31,107 nt of DNA from DASRIA01 sp038203635 (GTDB lineage: Bacteria > Actinomycetota > Thermoleophilia > Solirubrobacterales > JBBDJG01), in assembly GCA_038203635.1 (NCBI GenBank), contig JBBRDT010000038.1, positions 1-31,107 of the forward strand. Direction: 5' to 3'. Under the pieces are notes generated by a model, which did not search any database, was not told the origin of the DNA, and saw nothing but the letters and a program-made list of their open reading frames with translations. The position numbers and the translations under genes are program-made. Numbering within the stretch: the first letter of the stretch is position 1; the number at the start of each line of letters is the position of its first letter. Shown piece after piece: positions 1-7,854 of this stretch.

Positions 1-114
1 GTAGCAGTTGAGCAGCACCACCGGCACCCGCGCCGTGTAGAGCTGCGCCGGCACCTCCACCTTCCGGGTCATGATGGTGGCATAGATCAGCGCGTCGACG
101 CCGTTCCGAAGCAT
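1..114 (-). pseudogene. LacI-family regulator fragment (ligand-binding domain)
   Basis: Read on the minus strand, with codons on positions 1-3, 4-6 and so on, this stretch gives residues such as MLRNGVDALIYAT followed by RVPVVLLNCY. This is a conserved part of the sugar-binding domain of LacI/PurR-type transcriptional repressors. The fragment runs off the left edge and is cut near position 100-130, where plus-strand murE sequence begins. There is no room for its helix-turn-helix or its own start. It therefore does not belong to the murE gene that follows. It is either a real rearrangement or, more simply, a wrong join at a contig end. The family call rests on recognising the motif in about 38 residues. 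Confidence 0.6.
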
Positions 115-370
115 CGCCGCGATCGTCGCCGGCGCCGAGGCGGAGACTCCGGTCGACGAGTCCTCGGCGATGGAGGTCGAGTCCGACCGCCGCACGGCGA
201 TCGAGCGCGCGATGGAGGTCGCAGCGCCGGGCGACATCGTGCTGATCGCGGGCAAGGGTCACGAGCAGGGACAGGAGTTCGAGGGCGGCCGCAAGCTGCC
301 GTTCGACGACCGCGACGTCGCGCGCGACGCCCTGCGCGGGCTGCGGGCGCGATCGGGCACGCGCCGGTGA
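110..370 (+). CDS. murE: UDP-MurNAc-tripeptide synthetase MurE, C-terminal end only (partial)
   Basis: This is the last ~86 residues of MurE, the cytoplasmic Mur ligase that adds the third peptide residue (meso-diaminopimelate or lysine) to UDP-MurNAc-L-Ala-D-Glu. The diagnostic stretch is ESDRRTAIERA followed by PGDIVLIAGKGHEQGQEF and FDDRDVARDAL, the conserved end of the C-terminal ligase domain. The part that holds the residue selecting the third amino acid is not present. The reading frame is open from 86, after a TAG at 83-85, but murE-like sequence is convincing only from about 100-110. The stop TGA (368-370) overlaps the murF GTG start. It is truncated at its 5' end by the junction with the LacI-like fragment, not merely by the window edge. 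Confidence 0.85.
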   Translation, partial: SIAAIVAGAEAETPVDESSAMEVESDRRTAIERAMEVAAPGDIVLIAGKGHEQGQEFEGGRKLPFDDRDVARDALRGLRARSGTRR

Positions 371-1875
371 TCCGCCTCACTCCGGGGCAGATCGCGCACG
401 CCGGCGGTGGGCGGCTGGTGGCCGGACCCGAGCCGGCTGCCGTCGACGATGTGCCCGTCCGCGCCGTCGTGGACTCGCGCGCGCTGCAGCCGGGAGATCT
501 CTTCGTGGGCCTGGCGGGCGAGCACATGGACGGAGGGCGTTTCGCCGCCAAGGCGATCGCGCAAGGCGCCTGGGGCGCCGTCGTCGCCTCGCCGCACGTG
601 CCCGACGCGGTTGTGGCGGCGGAGGAGCGGGGCGCACGGGTGATCGAAGCCGCCGATCCGCTTGCGGCGCTCGCGGGCCTCGCGCAGGCCTGGCTGGGAC
701 GGCTGCGAGGAGCCGGCTGCCGTGTCGTCGGCATCACCGGATCGACCGGCAAGACGTCGACCAAGGACATCCTGCACGCGATGCTGGGGCCGCCGCTCGG
801 CGGGCGCGTGCACGCGAATCGCGAGAACTTCAACACTGAGATCGGGTTACCGCTGACGGTCCTCGAGGCGAACGTGGGGGTGCGGGTGCTGGTGCTCGAG
901 ATGGCGATGCGCGGCATGGGCCAGATCCGCGAGCTGGCTCAGATCGCTCAACCGGACGTGGGCGTGATCACCAACGTCGGGCCCGTGCACCTGGAGCTGG
1001 TCGGCACGGTCGAGCGTGTCGCCCAGGCGAAAGCGGAGCTGATCGCGGAGCTGCGTGGCGGGCATGCCGTGTGCGTCGTGCCGGTCGCGGCCGAGGCGCT
1101 GCATCCTCACCTGCGCAGCAACGTGCGGACGATCACGTTCGCGTCGTGGGACGGCAGTCGGCCTGGGGGGGGGCGCGTAGCGCCCGAGGGGGGCCATTCC
1201 CCCCGTGCCGTCGGCAGTCTGGATGCCGTGGCCGGGGCTGCTGCCGATGTGCGCGCGCTTTCCGTCAAGCACTTCGACGGTCATGCGCTCGCCGACGTGG
1301 CGGTCGGCGCACACCGCGCGTCCCTCGAGTTCAACTTCGCGCAGGACCACAACATCACCAATGCGCTCGCTGCGGTCGGGGCCGGACATGCACTCGGCAT
1401 CGAACTCGAGGCGCTCGCCGAGGGAGCCCGCCAGGTTCGCTTTTCCGGCTTGCGTGGCGAGGAAATCGAGCTTCCGGATGGCGTTCTCATCGTGAACGAC
1501 TGCTACAACGCCAATCCCGTGTCGATGCGTGCCGCCATCGCTGACCTCGCCGCGCGCGCCGGCCGGCGTGGCGCGCCGCGCATGGTCGCGGTGCTCGGCG
1601 ACATGCGCGAGCTGGGCCCGTCGGCTGCTGACTTCCACCGCGAGATCGGCGCGCGCGCGGCGGGGGCGGGCGTCGCGCTGGTGGTTGCCGTGGGCGAGCA
1701 TGCCGGTGACTATGCGGCCGGGCACGGCGGCGACGTGCGCCGCGCCGCCGACGCGGACGAGGCAGCCACGCTCGTTCCGGCGCTGATCGAGCCCGGCGAC
1801 GTGGTGCTCGTCAAAGGCTCGCGCGGTGTCGGCCTGGAACGGGTCACGAGAGCCCTCGAGGGCGTACCCACCTGA
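367..1875 (+). CDS. murF: UDP-MurNAc-tripeptide--D-Ala-D-Ala ligase MurF
   Basis: This cytoplasmic Mur ligase joins D-Ala-D-Ala to the UDP-MurNAc tripeptide using ATP. It has 502 residues and starts at GTG, overlapping the murE stop (GTGA). The N-terminal domain contains VVDSRALQPGDLFVGL (res 34-49). The ATP loop is GITGSTGKTSTK (122-133), followed by ENFNTEIGLPLT (153-164). The C-terminal domain has NDCYNANPVSMRAA (377-390) and AVLGDMRELG. It is longer than the usual ~450 residues, partly because residues ~263-290 form a Gly/Pro/Ala-rich insert encoded by a palindromic element (1152-1219, listed separately). The insert keeps the frame and lies between the central and C-terminal parts. The gene is the second in the dcw operon, and the stop overlaps the mraY ATG by one base. 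Confidence 0.96.
   Translation: MIRLTPGQIAHAGGGRLVAGPEPAAVDDVPVRAVVDSRALQPGDLFVGLAGEHMDGGRFAAKAIAQGAWGAVVASPHVPDAVVAAEERGARVIEAADPLAALAGLAQAWLGRLRGAGCRVVGITGSTGKTSTKDILHAMLGPPLGGRVHANRENFNTEIGLPLTVLEANVGVRVLVLEMAMRGMGQIRELAQIAQPDVGVITNVGPVHLELVGTVERVAQAKAELIAELRGGHAVCVVPVAAEALHPHLRSNVRTITFASWDGSRPGGGRVAPEGGHSPRAVGSLDAVAGAAADVRALSVKHFDGHALADVAVGAHRASLEFNFAQDHNITNALAAVGAGHALGIELEALAEGARQVRFSGLRGEEIELPDGVLIVNDCYNANPVSMRAAIADLAARAGRRGAPRMVAVLGDMRELGPSAADFHREIGARAAGAGVALVVAVGEHAGDYAAGHGGDVRRAADADEAATLVPALIEPGDVVLVKGSRGVGLERVTRALEGVPT
1152..1219. repeat. Palindromic mini-element inside murF, flanked by 8-bp direct repeats
   Basis: CGGCAGTC occurs at 1152-1159 and again at 1212-1219, exactly 60 bases apart. 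Between them lie two perfect hairpins: GGGCGC/GCGCCC with a GTA loop (1171-1185), and GGGGGG/CCCCCC with a CCATT loop (1188-1204). This looks like a REP/MITE-like insertion with a target duplication. The 60-base period equals 20 codons, so murF stays in frame. No second copy was found in this window, so its repeat nature in the genome is inference. Confidence 0.6.
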
Positions 1876-2870
1876 TGGGCGCGATACTGATCGCGGGGCT
1901 CGCCTCGCTGCTGATCTCCATCTTCCTCGGGCCCAAGTACATCCAGTTCCTGAGTGAGCGCGAGTTCGGCCAGCACATCCGCGAGGAGGGACCCGCCGAG
2001 CACCACCTGAAGGCCGGCACCCCGACGATGGGGGGCCTCGTGATCTTCACGGCGATCGGCGTGCCCTATCTGATCCTCTCGGACCGGGACGCGGCCAGCA
2101 TGGCCGTGTTCGGCACCGCGCTCGCGGCTGCGGGGATCGGCTTTGCCGACGACTACCTGAAGATCGTGAAGGCGCGCTCGCTCGGGCTGTCCGCGCGCAC
2201 CAAGCTGGCGCTACAGCTGCTGATCGCGATCGGCCTGTGGGTGGTCGCCCGCGACGTCGTCGGCCTGAACGACACGCTCCACTTCCGGATCTTCGACGCG
2301 GACGTCGACATCGGCGGGATGTATGTCGTGCTGATCTTCCTGGTGATCGCGGGCGCGACCAACGGGGTGAACCTGACCGACGGCCTGGACGGGCTCGCCG
2401 CCGGGTGCGTCGCGATCGTGTTGCTCACCTATACGGCGATTGCGTTCATCACGGGCGGCCAGGACGGCCTGTCGATCACCGAGCAGGACGGCCTGTCGCT
2501 GCTGGGCGCATGCCTGGTGGGGGCCACGATCGGATTCCTGTGGTTCAACTCGTTCCCGGCCGCGATCTTCATGGGCGATACGGGCTCGCTCGGCCTCGGC
2601 GGGGCGATCGCCGGCATGGCGGTGATGACCAAGTCCGAGGTGCTGCTGATCGTGATCGGCGGCATCTTCGTGATCGAGGCCCTGTCCGTCGCGGCGCAGG
2701 TGTTCGCCTTCCGGATGTTCAGGCGGCGCGTCCTGCTGATGGCTCCCGTCCATCACCACTTCGAGCTGCTGGGCTGGTCGGAGACGAAGATCATGGTGCG
2801 CTTCTGGATCACGGCCGCGATCGCGAGCGCGATCGGCTTCACGCTCTACCAGCAGAGCATCGGCGCCTAG
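1875..2870 (+). CDS. mraY: Phospho-MurNAc-pentapeptide transferase MraY
   Basis: This integral membrane enzyme transfers phospho-MurNAc-pentapeptide from UDP to undecaprenyl phosphate, making lipid I. Its 331 residues are close to the family's usual 320-360, with about ten hydrophobic segments. Signatures are KAGTPTMGG (res 46-54), the catalytic Asp pair in GFADDYLKI (89-97), the family motif NLTDGLDGLA (166-175), FMGDTGSLGLGG, and near the end APVHHHFELLGWSE, the HHH loop typical of MraY. The start ATG at 1875 shares one base with the murF stop (TGATG), which implies translational coupling. murD follows after 7 bases. Confidence 0.97.
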   Translation: MGAILIAGLASLLISIFLGPKYIQFLSEREFGQHIREEGPAEHHLKAGTPTMGGLVIFTAIGVPYLILSDRDAASMAVFGTALAAAGIGFADDYLKIVKARSLGLSARTKLALQLLIAIGLWVVARDVVGLNDTLHFRIFDADVDIGGMYVVLIFLVIAGATNGVNLTDGLDGLAAGCVAIVLLTYTAIAFITGGQDGLSITEQDGLSLLGACLVGATIGFLWFNSFPAAIFMGDTGSLGLGGAIAGMAVMTKSEVLLIVIGGIFVIEALSVAAQVFAFRMFRRRVLLMAPVHHHFELLGWSETKIMVRFWITAAIASAIGFTLYQQSIGA

Positions 2871-2877
2871 TACTTCT

Positions 2878-4185
2878 ATGACGCACCCGCGACCGCCGCT
2901 GCCGGCCGGCCCGTACCTCGTCGTGGGCCTCGCGCGCTCGGGTGTCGCGGCGGCGCTGGCGCTGGCGGCCGCGCGGCCCGGGGAGCGAATCGTGGCCGTC
3001 GACTCGGGGCGCCCGCCCGAGGCGCTCGCGGAGCGGGAAGGGCTGGAGCGGGCCGGCGTCGAAGTCCACCTCGAATCGGATGGAACCCACGCCTTGGAGG
3101 CATCGCCGCCGCCTGTCACGCTCGTCAAGAGCCCCGGGGTCCCGCAGGATGCGCCCGTCGTCGCACGGGCGCGCCGTGAGGGACTCGAGGTCATCGGCGA
3201 GCTGGAGCTCGGATGGCGGCTCGTGCCGAACGAGTTCATCGCTGTGACGGGCACCAACGGAAAGACGACGACGGTCGAGCTGATCGGTGCGATGCACCGC
3301 ACGGCCGGTGTCCCCGTGGCGGTGGCCGGGAACGTCGGGACGCCGGTCAGCTCGCTGGCCGGAAACATAGATCCGGCGGCGACCGTCGTCTGCGAGGCAT
3401 CGAGCTTCCAGCTCGAGGACTCGACTGCGTTCGCACCCGAGGCGGCCGTGTTTCTGAACTTCTCGGAGGACCACCTCGACCGCCATGCGACGCTCGCCGC
3501 CTATCGCGACGCGAAGGTGCGGATCTTCGCCAACCAGGAGCCTTCGGACCTCGCGGTCGTGAACGCGGAGGACGACCTGCCGCCGCCGGTCGCGCGCACG
3601 GTGCATTTCGGAAGAGACTCGGTGATCGGCGCCGGCGAGGTCCGCCTGCGCGGATCCCACAACCGACTCAACGCGACCGCCGCGGCGCTCGTCTGCCTCG
3701 AGCGCGGCATCGACCCCGCCGCCGTGCGCAGGACACTACGCGACTTCGCGGGTATCGAGCACCGCATGGAGCACGTCGCCGATGTCGGCGGCGTGGAGTA
3801 CGTCAACGACTCGAAGGCCACGAACGTGACCGCTGCCGCGGCAGCGCTGCGCTCATTCGACGGCGGCGTGCACGCGATCCTCGGCGGCTCGCTCAAGGGC
3901 GGCGGGTTCGCGAAGCTTGCACCGCTCGTCGCCGAGCGCTGCCGCGCCTGTTACCTGATCGGCGAGGCCGCCGCGCAGCTCGCCGAGGACCTCGCCGGCA
4001 CGGGCGTCGAGCTGGTCCGGTGCGGTGACCTCGAGCGCGCCGAGATAGAGGCCTCACAGCGCGCACGCCCCGGCGAGGTCGTACTGCTCGCTCCGGCGTG
4101 CGCGAGCTTCGACCAGTACCGCGACTACGAGGAGCGCGGCGAGCACTTCAAGGAGCTGGTGCGCAGGCTCGAGGGCACGCGATGA
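2878..4185 (+). CDS. murD: UDP-MurNAc-L-Ala--D-Glu ligase MurD
   Basis: This cytoplasmic ATP-dependent ligase adds D-glutamate to UDP-MurNAc-L-alanine. It has 435 residues, within the family range. The N-terminal Rossmann domain opens with VVGLARSGVAAA (15-26). The P-loop is VTGTNGKTTT (123-132), the central domain has LNFSEDHLDRH (193-203), and the C-terminal domain has NDSKATN (310-316). The closing stretch LAPACASFDQYRDYEERG is characteristic of MurD. It starts at ATG, seven bases after mraY. Its stop overlaps the next ATG (ATGA, 4182-4185), so ftsW is coupled to it. Confidence 0.97.
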   Translation: MTHPRPPLPAGPYLVVGLARSGVAAALALAAARPGERIVAVDSGRPPEALAEREGLERAGVEVHLESDGTHALEASPPPVTLVKSPGVPQDAPVVARARREGLEVIGELELGWRLVPNEFIAVTGTNGKTTTVELIGAMHRTAGVPVAVAGNVGTPVSSLAGNIDPAATVVCEASSFQLEDSTAFAPEAAVFLNFSEDHLDRHATLAAYRDAKVRIFANQEPSDLAVVNAEDDLPPPVARTVHFGRDSVIGAGEVRLRGSHNRLNATAAALVCLERGIDPAAVRRTLRDFAGIEHRMEHVADVGGVEYVNDSKATNVTAAAAALRSFDGGVHAILGGSLKGGGFAKLAPLVAERCRACYLIGEAAAQLAEDLAGTGVELVRCGDLERAEIEASQRARPGEVVLLAPACASFDQYRDYEERGEHFKELVRRLEGTR

Positions 4186-5477
4186 AGCTGCCGCAGCGCC
4201 CACGGTTGCCGTGGAACCGTGGCAAGAGCGTCGAGATGACGTTCGAGGAGCAGATGCTCCGCACGGCGACGCTCGCGCTGATCGCCTTCGGCGCTGTGAT
4301 GGTGTACAGCGCGAGCTCGGGCACCTCGTTGCTGTCCCATGGCGGCGACTCGTCCGAGTATCTCAAGCGCTATCTCATGTCCGCGGTGCTCGGGCTGGTC
4401 GCGCTCTCGTTCTTTGCCCGCAACGGCGTGGACACCGCCAAGCGCCTGACGCCGATCCTGCTGATGGTGGCCTTTGCCGGTCTGCTGCTCGTGATGGTGC
4501 CGGGAATCGGCATCGAGGCGAACGGGTCGCGGCGCTGGCTCGGGGCCGGCCCCCTGCAGTTCCAGCCCTCGGAGATCGCGAAGCTCGCCCTCGTCCTCTA
4601 CGCGGCGATGCTGATCTCGGGCCAGCCCGAGCGGATGCGCTCCCTTGCCGGCGTGCGGCCGCTGGTCCTGCTCGCGGGCACGATGGCATGCCTCGTCCTG
4701 GTCGAGCCCGATCTCGGCACCGCGATGGTGATCTGCCTCACGCTCGGCGCGCTGCTCGTGGTCGGCGGCTTCAGCGTGCGCCATCTGCTGATGCTCTTCG
4801 GCGGGCTCGTGGTGCTCGCGCTGATCGCGGCGCTGATCGAGCCCTACCGGCGTGAGCGGTTGACGTCGTTCCTGGACCCGTGGGCGGACGCGCAGGGTGG
4901 CGGGTTCCAGTCCGTGCAGGCGATGATCGCGATTGGCTCGGGCGGCTTCTTCGGCGTGGGGCTGGGGGAGAGCGTGCAGAAGCTCTTCTACCTGCCCGAG
5001 GCGCACACCGACATGATCCTCGCGGTGATCGGCGAGGAGCTCGGGTTCGTCGGCATGTCCGTGGTCCTCTTCTTCTACGGGATGATCGCCTACGCGGGAC
5101 TGCGCTCCGCGCGGCTCGCGAAGGACCTGTACGCAAAGCTCGTCGCGGCGGGCATCACCTCGGTGATCCTGATCCAGGCGACCGTCAACTTCTTCGCCGT
5201 ACTCGGCGTGCTCCCCCTGACCGGTGTGCCGCTGCCGTTCATCTCGTATGGCAACAGCAACCTGGTGGTGCTGCTGGCCGGGATGGGCATCCTCATCAAC
5301 GTGTCGCGGCAGGGCGCCGCGCGACCGGCCCTGCGTCTCGTGGACGCGGCCGGCCGCAAGGGCGGGTCGGGTGCAGCGGCTATAAGGAAGGCCGATGCCA
5401 ATCGTGGTGATCGCAGCGGGCGGGACCGCCGGGCACGTCGTGCCGGCGCTGGCAGTCGCAGACGAGCTGCGGGCTAG
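4182..5477 (+). CDS. ftsW: SEDS-family peptidoglycan polymerase FtsW
   Basis: FtsW is the polytopic SEDS glycosyltransferase that polymerises lipid II at the septum together with its class B PBP partner. Taking the ATG at 4182, which overlaps the murD stop, gives 431 residues. An in-frame upstream start inside murD is possible but not needed. Family features include FGAVMVYSAS in the first membrane segment, QFQPSEIAKLALVLYAA, VEPDLGTAMVI, VQAMIAIGSGGFFGVGLG, ILAVIGEELGFVG and GVPLPFISYGNSNLV, the SEDS C-terminal signature. The last ~28 residues are Arg/Ala-rich and lie within the first 83 bases of murG, read in another frame. That tail is unlikely to be conserved. Confidence 0.95.
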   Translation: MKLPQRPRLPWNRGKSVEMTFEEQMLRTATLALIAFGAVMVYSASSGTSLLSHGGDSSEYLKRYLMSAVLGLVALSFFARNGVDTAKRLTPILLMVAFAGLLLVMVPGIGIEANGSRRWLGAGPLQFQPSEIAKLALVLYAAMLISGQPERMRSLAGVRPLVLLAGTMACLVLVEPDLGTAMVICLTLGALLVVGGFSVRHLLMLFGGLVVLALIAALIEPYRRERLTSFLDPWADAQGGGFQSVQAMIAIGSGGFFGVGLGESVQKLFYLPEAHTDMILAVIGEELGFVGMSVVLFFYGMIAYAGLRSARLAKDLYAKLVAAGITSVILIQATVNFFAVLGVLPLTGVPLPFISYGNSNLVVLLAGMGILINVSRQGAARPALRLVDAAGRKGGSGAAAIRKADANRGDRSGRDRRARRAGAGSRRRAAG

Positions 5478-7854
5478 CGGCGCGGACGTCGTCTGGGTCG
5501 GCACCCGCGAGCGCGCGGAGGCGCAGCTGGTGCCGGCTGCGGGCTATCCGATCGAGTTCCTCTCGGTGAGAGGGCTGGACCGCCGCAACCCGGCTCGCGC
5601 GCTCGGTGCGGTTGCGCGCGCGGGCGCGGCGGTGGGCACGGCGCGTGGCCTGCTGGGGCGCCTCGGCGCGGATGCCGTGCTCGCCGGGGGCGGCTACGTG
5701 GCCGGTCCGGTGGGCCTGGCGGCGGTCGCACGCCGTACCCCGCTCGTGCTCGCGGAGGCCGACAGTCACCTCGGCCTGGCAAACCGCATGCTCGCTCCCT
5801 TCGCGCGGCGTGTGTGCCTCGCATTCCCGATCGCGGGCCGTACGGGAGACCGGTACCTCGTCACCGGGCGCCCCGTGCCGCGCGCGGTGGTCGCCGCCGA
5901 CCGCGACGCGGCACGGGCGCGGCTCGGCGTTCCACCCGATGTGCCGTGCGTGCTCGTCTTCGGGGGCAGCCTCGGAGCCCGCTCGGTGAACCTGGCGGCG
6001 GTGGAGGCGCTGGGCGACGACGGCGTGCACGTCCTGCACATCACGGGCACGCGTGACTTCGACGAGGTGCGCGACCGCGTCGGCGAGCGACCCGGCTACA
6101 CGGTGCTCGAGTACCTCGACTCGCTGGCCGACCCGCTCGCTGCATGCGATCTGGTGATCGCGCGGGCCGGCGGGTCCGTGTTCGAGATCGCCGCCGCGGG
6201 CCGGCCCGCGATCCTGATCCCATATCCACACGCCACCGCCGACCACCAGGCCAAGAACGCGAATTGGATGGAGGAGGCGGGGGCGGCCGTGGTCCTGCCC
6301 GACGCGATGCTGGGACCCGAGCGGTTGCGCGCGCAGGTGAAGGATCTGGTGGGCGACCCGGCGAGGCTTGCGCGGATGGCTGCCGCCGCACGCTCGGTTG
6401 CACGCCCGGACGCCGCCGCCACGATCGCCGCGCAGGTGCTGGCAACCACGGGAGAGCCCGGCACCGCGCAGCCGGCCGGGGCCCCGTGGACCGGGCGCAG
6501 GCTCCACTTCGTGGGCATCGGCGGCGCCGGCATGAGCGGCCTGGCGCTGATCGCCCGGGCGCTCGGCGCCGAGGTGAGCGGCTGCGACGCGGCGGCGACC
6601 TCGTACTTCGACGAGCTGCGCGCCGCCGGCATCGAGCCGGAGGTCGGCCACGACGCCGCGCACGCGCGTGCGAATACGGAGCTGGTCGTGTCCACCGCGA
6701 TCCCCGCCGGCCTGCCCGAGCTCGTGGCGGCACGCGGGAGCGGCGCGCCCGTCCACCATCGTGGCGAGCTGCTGGCCGCAGCCGTCTCCATGCGCCGCGT
6801 GATAGCGGTGGCCGGTACGCATGGCAAGACGACCACGACCGCGATGACCGCACATGTCCTGGCCGCATGCGGCGAGGCGGTCAGCTACGCGGTCGGTGCA
6901 GAGCTGCCGCTGCCGGGCGGCGGCCACAGGCCAAACGCCGTCTGGAACAGCGGAGAGTGGATGGTCGTCGAGGCAGACGAGTCCGACCGCTCGTTCCTGA
7001 ACCTCCACCCGGACATCGCCGTGCTGACCAACATCGAGCTCGACCACCATTCGACCTACGCGTCCGAGCTCGAGGTGCGCGCGGCGTTCGACGAGTTCCT
7101 CGCGAGCGTGCCACCGGCGGGCACCGTCGTCGCATGGGAGGGCGCCGGGATCGCGGCGGGTGTGCAGTTCGGCCTTTCGCCGGAGGCCGCGCTGCGCGCG
7201 CGCGACGTGCGCCCCGCCGGCACGGGAATGCAGTTCACGCTCGTGGTGGACGGCGAAGACGTCACCGACGTCGCGGTGCCGGTTCCCGGCGAGCACAACG
7301 TGCTCAACGCGCTCGCGGCGATCGGCGCTGCGCGCGCGGCCGGGCATGACCCGGCGCGCGCCGCCCTCGCCCTCGCGTCCTTCCAGCCCGCCGGCCGCCG
7401 CTTCGAGCCGAAAGGAGACGTCGGCGGCGTGCGCGTGTTCGACGACTACGCGCACCACGCGACCGAGGTCGCGGCCACGCTGGCCGCCGCGCGTGCGCTC
7501 GCACCGCGACGCCTGGTCGCGGTGTTCCAGCCGCACCTGTACTCGCGCACCGCTCACACGCACGACGACCTCGGCCGCGCGCTCGCGGCTGCCGACGTGG
7601 TCGTGGTGCTGGACGTCTATCGCGCGCGCGAGCGCCCCGAGGACTACCCGGGCGTCGGTGGCGAGCTGGTCGCGCGGTCGGCGGCCGACCACGCGGGCGG
7701 AGGTGAGGTGTGGTGGCTCCCCACCCGCGACGAGGCGGTGGGAGTGTTGTCGCACAGGCTCGAGGCGGGTGACGTGGTCGTGACCCTCGGAGCGGGCGAC
7801 GTCGACCTCGTCGCAACCGCCCTGTTGGACCGGCTGGGCGGAGGGAGCCGATGA
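5395..7854 (+). CDS. MurG-MurC fusion: GlcNAc transferase joined to UDP-MurNAc--L-Ala ligase
   Basis: One 819-residue open frame contains two complete enzymes that are normally separate. Residues 1-350 are MurG, which adds GlcNAc to lipid I at the inner membrane face: AAGGTAGHVVPALA (7-20), AGGGYVAGP (97-105), FGGSLGARSVN (189-199) and ARAGGSVFEIAAAGRP (256-271), the UDP-GlcNAc binding motif. After a ~17-residue Pro/Gly/Thr linker (351-367), residues 368-819 are MurC, which adds L-Ala to UDP-MurNAc: HFVGIGGAGMSGLA (371-384), the P-loop AGTHGKTTTT (473-482), EADESDRSF (526-534), DDYAHHATEVAATL (683-696) and FQPHLYSRTA (711-720). No stop or frame change lies between them. The ATG at 5395 follows AAGGAAG (5384-5390). 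The stop overlaps murB (ATGA). Confidence 0.95.
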   Translation: MPIVVIAAGGTAGHVVPALAVADELRASGADVVWVGTRERAEAQLVPAAGYPIEFLSVRGLDRRNPARALGAVARAGAAVGTARGLLGRLGADAVLAGGGYVAGPVGLAAVARRTPLVLAEADSHLGLANRMLAPFARRVCLAFPIAGRTGDRYLVTGRPVPRAVVAADRDAARARLGVPPDVPCVLVFGGSLGARSVNLAAVEALGDDGVHVLHITGTRDFDEVRDRVGERPGYTVLEYLDSLADPLAACDLVIARAGGSVFEIAAAGRPAILIPYPHATADHQAKNANWMEEAGAAVVLPDAMLGPERLRAQVKDLVGDPARLARMAAAARSVARPDAAATIAAQVLATTGEPGTAQPAGAPWTGRRLHFVGIGGAGMSGLALIARALGAEVSGCDAAATSYFDELRAAGIEPEVGHDAAHARANTELVVSTAIPAGLPELVAARGSGAPVHHRGELLAAAVSMRRVIAVAGTHGKTTTTAMTAHVLAACGEAVSYAVGAELPLPGGGHRPNAVWNSGEWMVVEADESDRSFLNLHPDIAVLTNIELDHHSTYASELEVRAAFDEFLASVPPAGTVVAWEGAGIAAGVQFGLSPEAALRARDVRPAGTGMQFTLVVDGEDVTDVAVPVPGEHNVLNALAAIGAARAAGHDPARAALALASFQPAGRRFEPKGDVGGVRVFDDYAHHATEVAATLAAARALAPRRLVAVFQPHLYSRTAHTHDDLGRALAAADVVVVLDVYRARERPEDYPGVGGELVARSAADHAGGGEVWWLPTRDEAVGVLSHRLEAGDVVVTLGAGDVDLVATALLDRLGGGSR

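Noticed and set aside
87..917. Minus-strand open frame across the murE/murF junction
   Set aside because: Its product is Arg/Pro/Ser-rich and lies opposite the P-loop region of murF. The LacI-like fragment is in a different minus-strand frame.
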